A stretch of DNA of 47,608 nucleotides from Terriglobia bacterium (GTDB taxonomy: Bacteria; Acidobacteriota; Thermoanaerobaculia; Thermoanaerobaculales; Thermoanaerobaculaceae), in the NCBI GenBank assembly GCA_020073245.1, contig JAIQFQ010000028.1, positions 1-47,608 of the forward strand. The letters run 5' to 3'. Positions 7,072 through 14,672 of this stretch are shown here, one piece after another. A program made the position numbers and the translations under genes. The notes under the pieces were generated by a model, which saw nothing but the letters and a program-made list of their open reading frames with translations, was not told where the DNA came from and searched no databases. Numbering within the stretch: position 1 is the first letter of the stretch; the number at the start of each line of letters is the position of its first letter.

Positions 7072-9041
7072 AACCTCACCCCGAGGGCTCGAAGCGCCCA
7101 GTTGAGAGCCGCCCCGACGGCAAAGGCGAACGGCACGATGAAACCCACCATGGCGACCGCGCCCCTGATGCCCCGCTCCTTGATCATCATGAAGACGTTC
7201 GCGATGCAGGGGACGAAAAGCGTGATCACGACCAGAGCAACCAGCGATTGCAGGCCGTCGAGTCGGCCGTGTTGCCGCATGACGAAGAACCCGGCGGCGC
7301 CGTAGTCGCGGCGGAGGAACCCGACCAGAAAAGCATCTGCCGCTTCCGGCGGAAGCCCGAGTCCGCCGACGACCAACGGACGGCAGAGCGACTCCAGGCG
7401 CGGGAGAGCTCCGATCGCGTTGAGGACGAAGAGGAGAAGCGTGCCGAGGACGAACAGAGGCACTGCCTCCTTCAGGTACCACTCCGTGCGGGCGGCCGTC
7501 TTAATCAGGATGTTGGCGACGCTCGGGACACGGATCGGTGGCACCTCCAGCAGGAAGTCTGAACCCCTCCCAGGCATCAGGCGGGAGGCGGCCCAGCCGA
7601 CGCCGAAGATCGTTCCCGCAACAACGCCAGCCCAGATGAACGTGCCAAGCGGAGCCATCGAGCCGAGCATTGCCAGGACCACTCCGAGCTGCGCCGAGCA
7701 GGGCACACCGAGGGCCAAGAGGAACGTCACAAGGACGCGCTCCTTGCGCGTGGGTAGGATCCGCGTGGTCAGCGTGGCCATCGTGTCGCACCCGAGACCG
7801 AGGACCATCGGGAGGACGGCTTTGCCGTTGAGCCCCATGGTTCGAAAGACGCGGTTGACCATCACCGCAAGGCGCGGCAGGTACCCGGAGTCTTCGAGCA
7901 GGCCAAAGAAGATGAAGAAGGTTCCAACCACCGGGAGGACGATGGCGATCGCGTACGTGAGGGCCATGGTGATGATGCCGTACTGCCCGACAAAGAGATC
8001 GCGCACCCAACTCCAGGGGATGATGCGGTTCACGATGGCCGTCGCGGCTGGGTTGACAACCCGCCCGAACAGGCCCGCCTCCATCCACCGCACTAAGGTG
8101 CCCGCACCGAAAACACCCACGAATCCGTACGCCACAAGGAGCACAACCGCGAGGAAAGGAATACCCCAGACCGGATGCATGGAGAGCGCTCCGATCCGGT
8201 CGCTCGCGGTGCCGCTGCGGGGCCGGTTCACATGGAAGACCTCTCGGAGGAGCTCGGACACGGCGCGGTGTCGAGCGCGGGAGATCGCGATGGCGGTGCT
8301 GCAGCCCAGGGCGCGCTCGAGACCCGCACGCCGCGCCTCCACGAGCTCCACGCCAGCGTGCGTCAGGCGCGTTCGGACCCACTCCCCGAGGGTGCGATCC
8401 CCCGCCAGCAGCATCAGGGCCACGCCGCGGCGTGCCGGCCCGAGCTCCGGTGGGAGTGCGGCGCCGATCTCAAGGATCGCCGTCTCGATCGCGGCCGGGT
8501 AGGCGCACAGCAGGTCGGCCCGGCTGGCTTGTGGCAGGCGGCGTGGGATGGCATCGAGGCCGGTCTGCCTCGTGGCTGTCGCCGGGACGATCGGGATCCC
8601 CAAGCGACGCTCGAGCTCGCCCGATTCGACTCGCACACCCAAATCCCGCGCCTCGTCCTGCAGGTTCAGTACCAGCATTTGCCGGCGCCCGAGTTCTGCA
8701 AGCTGGGCTGTGAGGTACAGCACGCGCCTCAGGTTCTTGGTGTCCCCGACTTGCAGAACCACCGCGTCCGGCTCAGCCAGAAGGATGTCCCTGGTCGCAC
8801 ACTCGTCCTCGGATTGCGGCGTGAGGGAGTTCGTTCCAGGCGTGTCGATGATGTCCGGCATCCCGTCGAGCATCCGCGCACGGCCCCGTGTGATCTCGAC
8901 TGTCGTCCCAGGATAGTTTGAGACCGTTACGTAGGTCTTTGTGAGCGCGCCGAAGATCACGCTCTTGCCCACGTTCGGATTGCCAACCAACAGAACCGGA
9001 TCAGCAGCCGTACGCCTCGCGAGGTGGGAAACCTGGCTCAT
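7068..9041 (-). CDS. feoB: Ferrous iron transport protein B
   Basis: A 657-residue inner-membrane Fe(II) transporter. The N-terminal G-protein domain has GNPNVGKSV (G1), DTPGTNSL (G3) and a NLQD motif in the G4 place (usual NxxD). The membrane part has two gate-type repeats: the first around GLGCDTMATLTTRILPTRKERVLVTFLLALGVPCSAQLG and the second near the C-terminus with FVPCIANVFMMIKERG. The ATG at 9041 is preferred; a GTG at 9056 in the same frame would add five residues. The protein is somewhat shorter than the long FeoB forms. It heads a four-gene operon with two regulators and sits downstream of fur. Confidence 0.94.
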   Translation of the reverse strand: MSQVSHLARRTAADPVLLVGNPNVGKSVIFGALTKTYVTVSNYPGTTVEITRGRARMLDGMPDIIDTPGTNSLTPQSEDECATRDILLAEPDAVVLQVGDTKNLRRVLYLTAQLAELGRRQMLVLNLQDEARDLGVRVESGELERRLGIPIVPATATRQTGLDAIPRRLPQASRADLLCAYPAAIETAILEIGAALPPELGPARRGVALMLLAGDRTLGEWVRTRLTHAGVELVEARRAGLERALGCSTAIAISRARHRAVSELLREVFHVNRPRSGTASDRIGALSMHPVWGIPFLAVVLLVAYGFVGVFGAGTLVRWMEAGLFGRVVNPAATAIVNRIIPWSWVRDLFVGQYGIITMALTYAIAIVLPVVGTFFIFFGLLEDSGYLPRLAVMVNRVFRTMGLNGKAVLPMVLGLGCDTMATLTTRILPTRKERVLVTFLLALGVPCSAQLGVVLAMLGSMAPLGTFIWAGVVAGTIFGVGWAASRLMPGRGSDFLLEVPPIRVPSVANILIKTAARTEWYLKEAVPLFVLGTLLLFVLNAIGALPRLESLCRPLVVGGLGLPPEAADAFLVGFLRRDYGAAGFFVMRQHGRLDGLQSLVALVVITLFVPCIANVFMMIKERGIRGAVAMVGFIVPFAFAVGAALNWALRALGVRL

Positions 9042-9083
9042 ACTCGGCGACGGCACTTCGGAATCGGGTCGGCCGTCGGAGGC

Positions 9084-9112
9084 ATGCTACGGCCGGCGTA
9101 CTGGCGTGTCAA
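9084..9112 (-). promoter_or_regulatory. Promoter of the feoB operon
   Basis: On the minus strand, TTGACA (9112-9107) is followed after exactly 17 bp by TAGCAT (9089-9084), a near-consensus housekeeping promoter. The start would be about 30-35 nt before the feoB start codon. It is the only good promoter I see for the four feo-operon genes. Binding by Fur or the DtxR proteins here is likely on context; I do not see a clear operator. Confidence 0.7.
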
Positions 9113-9164
9113 GTATACCTAACAGCTCCGTGAGACGTGCCGGACCTCTTCCAGGGACGCCGCT

Positions 9165-9599
9165 TCACTCGCTGCGCTGGCACTCCGCGCACAGCCCTTG
9201 GATCTGCAGGCTATAGAAGCTGGGCCGAAAGCTGTGCTCAAGGCAAACCTGGCGCTGGCGTTCATCGAGGTCGGAGTCGTAGAACTCGATGATCTGCCCG
9301 CATCCGGTGCACACCATGTGGTCGTGGCGCTTTCCCGGCGTGACGCGCTCATAGACGTAGTGCTCACGCCCGAGGCGCGACTTCCGGGCCAGACCGCACT
9401 GGACAAGGAGATCGAGTGTGCGGTAGATCGTCGCACGGGATACACGCTTCCCCTGGTTGCGCAGCTGAAAGAGAAGGGAATCTGCGTCAAGGTGACCGCT
9501 GGAGTTGAAGAGTTCCTCAAGGAGCATGAGTCGCTCTTTGGTCACTTTTAGGTTGTTGTCACGCAGGTACTGCACGAAGAACTTCTCGGCTCGCTTCAT
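9165..9599 (-). CDS. fur: Fur-family metal-responsive repressor
   Basis: A 144-residue protein with the Fur layout: winged helix (TKERLMLLEELFNSSGHLDADSLL, VSRATIYRTLDLLVQCGLARK) and a C-terminal metal/dimerisation domain with HDHMVCTGCGQIIEF and a final CAEC pair forming the structural Cys4 zinc site. HFRPS-type residues (EHSFRPSFYSLQIQGLC) fit Fur better than Zur. It should repress iron uptake genes, including the neighbouring feoB. An SD GGAGG sits 5 nt before the ATG, and its own promoter is visible upstream. Confidence 0.88.
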   Translation of the reverse strand: MKRAEKFFVQYLRDNNLKVTKERLMLLEELFNSSGHLDADSLLFQLRNQGKRVSRATIYRTLDLLVQCGLARKSRLGREHYVYERVTPGKRHDHMVCTGCGQIIEFYDSDLDERQRQVCLEHSFRPSFYSLQIQGLCAECQRSE

Positions 9600-9639
9600 C
9601 GTGGCCTCCGGATGCGCGTCTCAATTTCACTACAGGGGA

Positions 9640-9668
9640 ACGCTAAACGCTTCTGAGTCCGGTGTCAA
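9640..9668 (-). promoter_or_regulatory. Promoter of fur
   Basis: Minus strand TTGACA (9668-9663), a 17-bp spacer and TAGCGT (9645-9640). The -35 overlaps the last codon of the upstream bactofilin gene. The predicted leader is about 35 nt and contains GGAGG before the start. Confidence 0.6.
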
Positions 9669-10024
9669 GTGGCTGGCCCCTCGGCCTTGGTCGGTCGCGT
9701 CATGTGCACCGGGCCCTCAAGCACTCCACCTTCATCGACCACCAGCGTAGGTGCGAAGATCTCAGCGAAGACCCTCCCGGTCCCGTGGATCACCACACGT
9801 TCCTTGACGCGAACCGTTCCCCGCACGGTACCAGCAACCACGAGTCTGCCGACCAGAACCTCCCCTTCCACGACGCCACCTTCACCGACCAGAAGCTCGT
9901 GCTCGCTCGAGACCCTCCCGGTCACCTGACCGTGCACCCTCAATAGGTCCGAGAAGACAACGTCACCTTTGATGGTGCAACCCTGATCGAGAAAACCGTT
10001 GAGTGTTCCCTGGCCCTTTTTCAT
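9665..10024 (-). CDS. Bactofilin-family cytoskeletal protein
   Basis: A 119-residue protein made almost entirely of short Gly/Val-rich beta-helix turns (GCTIKGDVVFSDLLRVHGQV, GEGGVVEGEVLVGRLVVAG, GTGRVFAEIFAPTLVV), which is the bactofilin (DUF583) fold. Bactofilins polymerise without nucleotide and act in cell shape, pole organisation or chromosome/ParABS positioning. Its ATG overlaps the parB stop as ATGA, and this parAB-bactofilin order is known in other bacteria where a bactofilin scaffolds ParB. It ends the partition operon. Confidence 0.88.
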   Translation of the reverse strand: MKKGQGTLNGFLDQGCTIKGDVVFSDLLRVHGQVTGRVSSEHELLVGEGGVVEGEVLVGRLVVAGTVRGTVRVKERVVIHGTGRVFAEIFAPTLVVDEGGVLEGPVHMTRPTKAEGPAT

Positions 10025-10860
10025 CGCGCCCCCTGCGTGAGCAACCGGAACAGTCGAATGAGATCCTCTTCGCTGCTGAAGCGCAGGCGGACTTCACCGC
10101 CACGCCGCCGCCGATTGATCTCCACCCGCACCCCGAGCGCGAGCGAGAGCCGGTCGGCGGCTTCTTGAGTTTCAGGGTCCACCGTTCGCCGAGGACGTCG
10201 GGCCGCCGGTTGGAGATGGTGCTCGAGCTGCCGCACGCTCCAGCCTTCCCTCACGCACCTCTTTGCGAGCTCGATCTGCCGCTCCGCCCCGTCCACGGCC
10301 GCCAGCGCACGCCCATGGCCGGCCGAAAGCTCGCCCGCATCCACAACACCCTGCACCGCGAGCGGCAGATGCAGCAGGCGAAGCGCATTGGCCACCGTTG
10401 AACGGTCCTTGCCCACCCGGCTCGCGATCGCCTCCTGGCTCAGGCCCGCCTCGCTCCGGAGGTGATGGTATGCGCGAGCCTCCTCAATCGGCGTCAGATC
10501 CTCACGCTGGAGATTCTCGATCAGTGCAAGCGCGACCCGGTCCGCATCGTCAACGTTTTCCCGCACCACCACCGGGATTCGCTCCAGCTTAGCCAGCTTC
10601 GCGGCACGCCAACGCCGCTCTCCGGCAATGAGGTAGTAGCCGCCGCCTGGCGCCCTGCAAACCACTACGGGCTGAAGGACGCCATGCTGCTGGATCGAAC
10701 CCACAAGCTCCTGGAGGCTCGCGGCGGAAAACCGCCGCCGAGGCTGCAGGGGGTTTGCATGGATCTCTCTGAGCGGCAACTCAGAACCCACCCCAGGGCG
10801 CAACTGCGGCCCCTCTGGAATCAGGGCGGCGATTCCCTTACCCAGCGCGGAGCGCTTCAT
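10021..10860 (-). CDS. parB: Chromosome partition protein ParB
   Basis: A 279-residue CTP-switch DNA clamp that loads at parS. The N-terminal nuclease-like/CTPase domain contains GERRWRAAKLA and ENLQREDLTPIEEA, followed by a helix-turn-helix (LSQEAIASRVGKDRSTVANALRLL). The last 60 residues form the dimerisation domain. It overlaps parA by 23 bp and the bactofilin gene by 4 bp. Its target site is seen at 11639-11654. Confidence 0.95.
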   Translation of the reverse strand: MKRSALGKGIAALIPEGPQLRPGVGSELPLREIHANPLQPRRRFSAASLQELVGSIQQHGVLQPVVVCRAPGGGYYLIAGERRWRAAKLAKLERIPVVVRENVDDADRVALALIENLQREDLTPIEEARAYHHLRSEAGLSQEAIASRVGKDRSTVANALRLLHLPLAVQGVVDAGELSAGHGRALAAVDGAERQIELAKRCVREGWSVRQLEHHLQPAARRPRRTVDPETQEAADRLSLALGVRVEINRRRRGGEVRLRFSSEEDLIRLFRLLTQGAR

Positions 10861-11638
10861 TTTCCCTCCGCCGGCGCAAGAGCTCCTCGGCTAACCGCAG
10901 GTACCCTTGCGCTCCCCGGCTCCGGATATCGTACTCAAGGATTGTGCGGCCGAACGATGGCGCTTCGGCCAGCCGAACATTGCGCGGGATGACCGTCTCA
11001 AAAGCCGAGCCTCCGAAGAACCGCCGCACCTCGCTCACCACTTGATGCGACAGGCTCACGCGCTCGTCGTACAGCGTCAGCACGACGCCCTCCAGCGCAA
11101 GATCCGGGTTCCACACCGCGCGCACCCGATCGAGGGTGCGCACCAACTCGCTCACGCCTTCGAGGGCAAAGTACTCGCACTGGATCGGGATCAACACCGA
11201 GTCGGCCGCAACGAGGGCGTTCAGCGTCAGGAGACCCAGAGACGGAGGGCAATCGATGAGGACCCACTGATGGTCCGTCGGTGAGGCAGCCAGCGCATCC
11301 CGCAGGCGCTCCGCCCGGCGCGCGTCCCCAAGAAGCTCGACTTCGGCGCCGACGAGGTCCCTGCGTGAGGGAAGCAAATCGAGCCCTGGAAGATGCGTAG
11401 GGACGTTGGCCTCCCGCAACTTCGCGAGCCCCTCCAGCACCTCGTAGGAGGTGACTCCTCCGCCCTCCCAGCCGAGTCCCGACGTGCAGTTGGACTGCGG
11501 GTCCAGATCAAGCGCCAGAACGGTCTGCTCGTACGCCGCCAGCGCGGCGCCGAGGTTCATCACGGTCGTCGTCTTCCCCACCCCGCCTTTTTGGTTGGCA
11601 ACCGCCACAACTCGCTGATTCTTCAACGCTTCTCCCAT
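10838..11638 (-). CDS. parA: Chromosome partition ATPase ParA
   Basis: A 266-residue deviant Walker ATPase (KGGVGKTTTVMNLGAALA near residue 16; LALDLDPQSNCTSGLG; VLIDCPPSLGLLTLNAL). It binds the nucleoid and moves ParB-parS complexes. The frame is open 13 codons further upstream, but those codons lie inside rsmG, and the ATG at 11638 gives the normal N-terminus. That ATG directly abuts the parS palindrome. Confidence 0.95.
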   Translation of the reverse strand: MGEALKNQRVVAVANQKGGVGKTTTVMNLGAALAAYEQTVLALDLDPQSNCTSGLGWEGGGVTSYEVLEGLAKLREANVPTHLPGLDLLPSRRDLVGAEVELLGDARRAERLRDALAASPTDHQWVLIDCPPSLGLLTLNALVAADSVLIPIQCEYFALEGVSELVRTLDRVRAVWNPDLALEGVVLTLYDERVSLSHQVVSEVRRFFGGSAFETVIPRNVRLAEAPSFGRTILEYDIRSRGAQGYLRLAEELLRRRRENEALRAG

Positions 11639-11654
11639 TGTTTCACGTGGAACA
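11639..11654. promoter_or_regulatory. parS centromere site
   Basis: TGTTTCACGTGGAACA fits the chromosomal parS consensus TGTTNCACGTGNAACA at every fixed base; only the two free positions differ. It overlaps the rsmG stop codon (11643-11645) and ends one base before the parA ATG, so ParB bound here could also affect parA expression. It lies about 4.3 kb from the dnaA-dnaN intergenic region. Confidence 0.92.
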
Positions 11655-12260
11655 GCGGCGCCAAACGGCCAGCACACCCCGCGACGGATCCGGCAGCGGG
11701 AAGGTTAGCATACGCCCATCGGCCGCTCGGGCACCGAGGCCCGCGGCCTTGGCCCCGCTGGTCCACCAGAGCCACGTCCCGTCCACCCGCACGAGGCGTG
11801 ACCGCAGCGGCAACCACACTCCCAACTCGACGCCCCGGACCGTCGCGACGTCGTGCACGCCCGTGTGATCGTCGGCGCGCTCCCGCCGCACCTCCGCATC
11901 GACCCCAAGCTCTCGCACGGCTTCCTTCAGGAATGCCCACCGGCGCTCTCGAGGCTCAAGGAGTACCCCGCGGAGTCCAGGCCGAGCGAGCAGAAGCGGC
12001 AGAGCGGGAAAGCCGTTGCCGCTCCCGACGTCCACGAGTGTGCCCGCCTCGCCCACCCACGGCAACGCCGCCAGTGCCTCCAGCACGAGCGAGACTATCA
12101 AGCGTTCAGGGTTTCTTCCGGCAAACAGGTCGACGGCGCCGCCCCACCTGCCCAGCAGGACGAGATACTCCCCCAACCTTCCTGCCAAGTCCACTTGGAC
12201 CCCGGAACCCACCAACAGCGCACGCCAGCCGTCGGGGCCCCGCTCCAGACCACCCATCAC
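11643..12260 (-). CDS. rsmG: 16S rRNA (guanine527-N7)-methyltransferase
   Basis: A 205-residue SAM-dependent methyltransferase (GidB). The SAM-binding motif I is LVDVGSGNGFPALPLLLARP, with the usual FPG-type loop altered to FPA. EPRERRWAFLKEAVRELG follows as motif II. Its ATG overlaps the yidC stop (ATGA) and its stop lies inside parS. Position between yidC and parA is common, although mnmE/trmE, often found here, is absent. The C-terminal region is poorly conserved. Confidence 0.88.
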   Translation of the reverse strand: MMGGLERGPDGWRALLVGSGVQVDLAGRLGEYLVLLGRWGGAVDLFAGRNPERLIVSLVLEALAALPWVGEAGTLVDVGSGNGFPALPLLLARPGLRGVLLEPRERRWAFLKEAVRELGVDAEVRRERADDHTGVHDVATVRGVELGVWLPLRSRLVRVDGTWLWWTSGAKAAGLGARAADGRMLTFPLPDPSRGVLAVWRRCST

Positions 12261-13843
12261 GCCGGCTTTGGAGACCCTGCCATCATCCGCTCGGTCAGCA
12301 CCTGCTGCCCAATCGTGAAGATGTTATTGACGAGCCAGTACAGCACCAACCCGGCCGGGAAGCTCATGAACATGAACCCGAAGATGAACGGCATCAACAT
12401 GAACATCCGCCGTTGCGCCGGGTCACCTACCTGCGGTGCCATGCGCTGCTGGAGCACCATGCTCGCGGTCATCAGGATCGGTGTGATATACGTCGGGTCC
12501 TTGGCGGCAAGGTCCTTGATCCAGAAGACAAACGGCGCCTGGCGAAGTTCGATGGCGTAGGCGAAGAGCGAGTACAGAGCCCACAGGATGGGAAGCTGCA
12601 CGAGCATCGGAAGGCACCCGCCCATCGGGTTGACACCCTCTGTCTTGTACATCTGCATCACTTCCTGGTTCATCCTCGCCCTGACGTTCGGGTCCTTCTT
12701 CGCCTTCTCCTGGTACCGGTCCTGGATCGCCTTGAGCTTCGGTTGCAGCGTCTGCATGCGCTTCATTGCGACGGCGCTCTTGTGGTTGAGCGGGAACAGC
12801 AGGATGCGGATCCCTGCAGTCAGCGCGATGATTGCCACTCCCCAGTTCCTGACCCAGCCGTAGATCCAACGAAGTGCGGCGAGAAACCCGACGGAGAGGA
12901 AGCCAAAAATCCCGAACGACACGGTCTCGTCCAGCCCACGGCCGTACCCACCGAGCGTGGCGTGCTCCTTTGGCCCTGCGTAGACCGTGCCGCTCACAAC
13001 GCCCCCGGCACCCGTCACGACCACCTGCGGCACCAGCGTCGGCCCGGTCCCCACGGCCGACACCCGCACCTCATCGAGAGGGATGGCCGGGAGCATCACC
13101 AGCAAGAAGTACTGGTCCTCCACGCCCGCGAAATCCACGCTCCCACGCAGCGTCTTCACGCCATCGAGCTTCGCGGCCGCCACTCTCTCCAGCTTTCCAC
13201 CCAAGCGTGCCACGCCGTCCGTTCCACCGAAGCGGCCCTGCTTCTCGGTGTTCAAACCCTTCTCCAGTCCCGCGCCCACCACCACACCGGCCCGCGCCGG
13301 GACTCCACCGGCGCGCACCTCGACATCAAGGGCGTACTTGCCCTTCCCGGCCGAGATCCGTTTTTCCACCCAGTTGCCGGCGCCATCACTCCACCGCAAT
13401 CCGACCCACCCGTTTCCCCGCTCCACCACGTACAACGCCTCGTTCCAAGGCCCCGCCACGCCCACGGCCAGCGGCTGTGCGCCCCCTGGACGTACCAGTT
13501 CAAGGGGACCACCGGCGTCGTCGCGATACCCCGAGAGCACGAGCGACGAGATCGTCCCGCCCTTCGGGTCGATCTTCAGGCGCATTTCCTCGCCTTGAAG
13601 ATCGACGAGTGCGCTGTCGGTGCCCGACGCCGCGGGTACGGCCGGCCCCGACGCACCGCTTACCGGGGTCCCGATCGCGGCCGCAGCCGTTTCACCAGGG
13701 GACGTTACCGGCTCTCTCACGGCAGGCGTGGCGGTCTCTGGCTTTCCCGCTGGGATGTTCGGTCGTGGCGGCGCGAACAACCAGAACCACACGATGACAA
13801 CCAATCCGGACAAGACTGCCGCGAGCAGCACCCGCTTTTCCAT
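12257..13843 (-). CDS. yidC: Membrane protein insertase YidC
   Basis: A 528-residue Gram-negative-type YidC. It has an N-terminal signal anchor (MEKRVLLAAVLSGLVVIVWFW), a long periplasmic beta-domain (about residues 60-310) and a C-terminal core of five membrane segments: WGVAIIALTAGIRILLFPLN, the cytoplasmic loop QTLQPKLKAIQDRYQEK, GGCLPMLVQLPILWALYSL and FIFGFMFMSFPAGLVLYWL. The conserved Arg of the hydrophilic groove is in GIRILLF. It inserts inner-membrane proteins alone or with Sec. Start ATG abuts the yidD stop. Confidence 0.95.
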   Translation of the reverse strand: MEKRVLLAAVLSGLVVIVWFWLFAPPRPNIPAGKPETATPAVREPVTSPGETAAAAIGTPVSGASGPAVPAASGTDSALVDLQGEEMRLKIDPKGGTISSLVLSGYRDDAGGPLELVRPGGAQPLAVGVAGPWNEALYVVERGNGWVGLRWSDGAGNWVEKRISAGKGKYALDVEVRAGGVPARAGVVVGAGLEKGLNTEKQGRFGGTDGVARLGGKLERVAAAKLDGVKTLRGSVDFAGVEDQYFLLVMLPAIPLDEVRVSAVGTGPTLVPQVVVTGAGGVVSGTVYAGPKEHATLGGYGRGLDETVSFGIFGFLSVGFLAALRWIYGWVRNWGVAIIALTAGIRILLFPLNHKSAVAMKRMQTLQPKLKAIQDRYQEKAKKDPNVRARMNQEVMQMYKTEGVNPMGGCLPMLVQLPILWALYSLFAYAIELRQAPFVFWIKDLAAKDPTYITPILMTASMVLQQRMAPQVGDPAQRRMFMLMPFIFGFMFMSFPAGLVLYWLVNNIFTIGQQVLTERMMAGSPKPA

Positions 13844-14056
13844 CTAGAAGCTCCCTCTGCGGGGCGGCACGGGATCGTAGCCGCCGGGATTCCACGGGTG
13901 ACACCGAGCCAGCCTTCGCACTCCAAGCCACAGGCCGGCCCCCAGACCGTGCACACCCACCGCCTCTCTCATGTATTCGGAACACGTCGGCTCGAACCGG
14001 CACGCTGGCGGCAGCAGCGGTGAGATCCACCGTTTGTACCCGGCCAGCGCGGCCAC
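13844..14056 (-). CDS. yidD: Membrane protein insertion efficiency factor YidD
   Basis: A 70-residue YidD-family protein: [49 protein letters not shown] place the start at a GTG sharing one base with the rnpA stop (TAGTG), because the longer frame beginning at 14131 only adds sequence antiparallel in meaning to rnpA. The length then fits the family. It is a peripheral membrane protein between rnpA and yidC, its usual place. Confidence 0.87.
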   Translation of the reverse strand: MAALAGYKRWISPLLPPACRFEPTCSEYMREAVGVHGLGAGLWLGVRRLARCHPWNPGGYDPVPPRRGSF

Positions 14057-14400
14057 TACGACGCAGGCGACCGCGGTGCGGCTTTCGCCCTCTTCATGCA
14101 ACGCTCGAAGTCCTCCGTGAGCTCTTGCCACCCCACCACATCACAGCCGCGCCGCACGTTGACCACGAAATCGCCATGCCAGCCTCTCAGTGCCTCCCAC
14201 CGACTCCGGAACAACTCGCGAACCCGACGGCGGGCCCGGTTGCGAACCACCGCCCCGCCGACCTTCCGGCTCGCCGTGATCCCAACGCGGCACATCTCGC
14301 CCCCGCTCGCAAGCGCGAACACCACGAGATACCTTCCCACCACCTTGACCCCACCGGAGTAGACCCGCTGAAAGTCAGCGCGCCGGAGCAGCTTGTCCAG
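14056..14400 (-). CDS. rnpA: Ribonuclease P protein component, probable CTG start
   Basis: The protein subunit of RNase P, which matures tRNA 5' ends. The RNR motif is clear ([28 protein letters not shown]). The first ATG/GTG/TTG in frame is the GTG at 14343, but the 16-19 codons upstream encode [21 protein letters not shown], the conserved N-terminal segment of RnpA (LRRxxDFxxVYxxG). That stretch has only CTG codons as possible starts (14400 or 14391). A GGGGG run lies 4 nt before the CTG at 14400, giving 114 residues. rpmH ends 16 bp upstream. Confidence 0.85.
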   Translation of the reverse strand: MDKLLRRADFQRVYSGGVKVVGRYLVVFALASGGEMCRVGITASRKVGGAVVRNRARRRVRELFRSRWEALRGWHGDFVVNVRRGCDVVGWQELTEDFERCMKRAKAAPRSPAS

Positions 14401-14416
14401 ATTGCCCCCGGGACGT

Positions 14417-14551
14417 TCACACGGTCAGGCGCTTGCGCCCCTTCCGCCGGCGCGCAGCAAGAACCCGACGGCCCGTCGGTGTGCTCATCCTCGCGCGGAA
14501 CCCGTGGGTCTTCTTCCGACGCCGGTTGTTCGGCTGAAATGTACGTTTCAT
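14417..14551 (-). CDS. rpmH: 50S ribosomal protein L34
   Basis: A 44-residue protein beginning [20 protein letters not shown] and ending [17 protein letters not shown], an unmistakable L34. The frame continues upstream through the promoter region, but the conserved N-terminus fixes the ATG at 14551, which has GGAG about 8 nt upstream. It is the first gene of the leftward rpmH-rnpA-yidD-yidC-rsmG-parAB block. Confidence 0.97.
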   Translation of the reverse strand: MKRTFQPNNRRRKKTHGFRARMSTPTGRRVLAARRRKGRKRLTV

Positions 14552-14597
14552 CGCTGGACTCCTTGCCGACCCCGGTCTGATCAAACGGGGAACGCGC

Positions 14598-14626
14598 AGT
14601 TTACGCTTGTGCGTCGGCGCGGTCAA
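14598..14626 (-). promoter_or_regulatory. Promoter of rpmH
   Basis: Minus strand TTGACC (14626-14621), a 17-bp spacer and TAAACT (14603-14598). The leader would be about 40 nt. The rest of the 121-bp rpmH-dnaA spacer must also carry the dnaA promoter, for which I see only weak elements. Confidence 0.7.
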
Positions 14627-14672
14627 CCGTCGGCTGTGTTAAGCTCCACAAGCCCAACGGGCACCATTACCG

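Noticed and set aside
14627..14672. Strong dnaA promoter
   Set aside because: TTAAGC near 14639 might be a -10, but no acceptable -35 is at 16-18 bp, so I do not call it.
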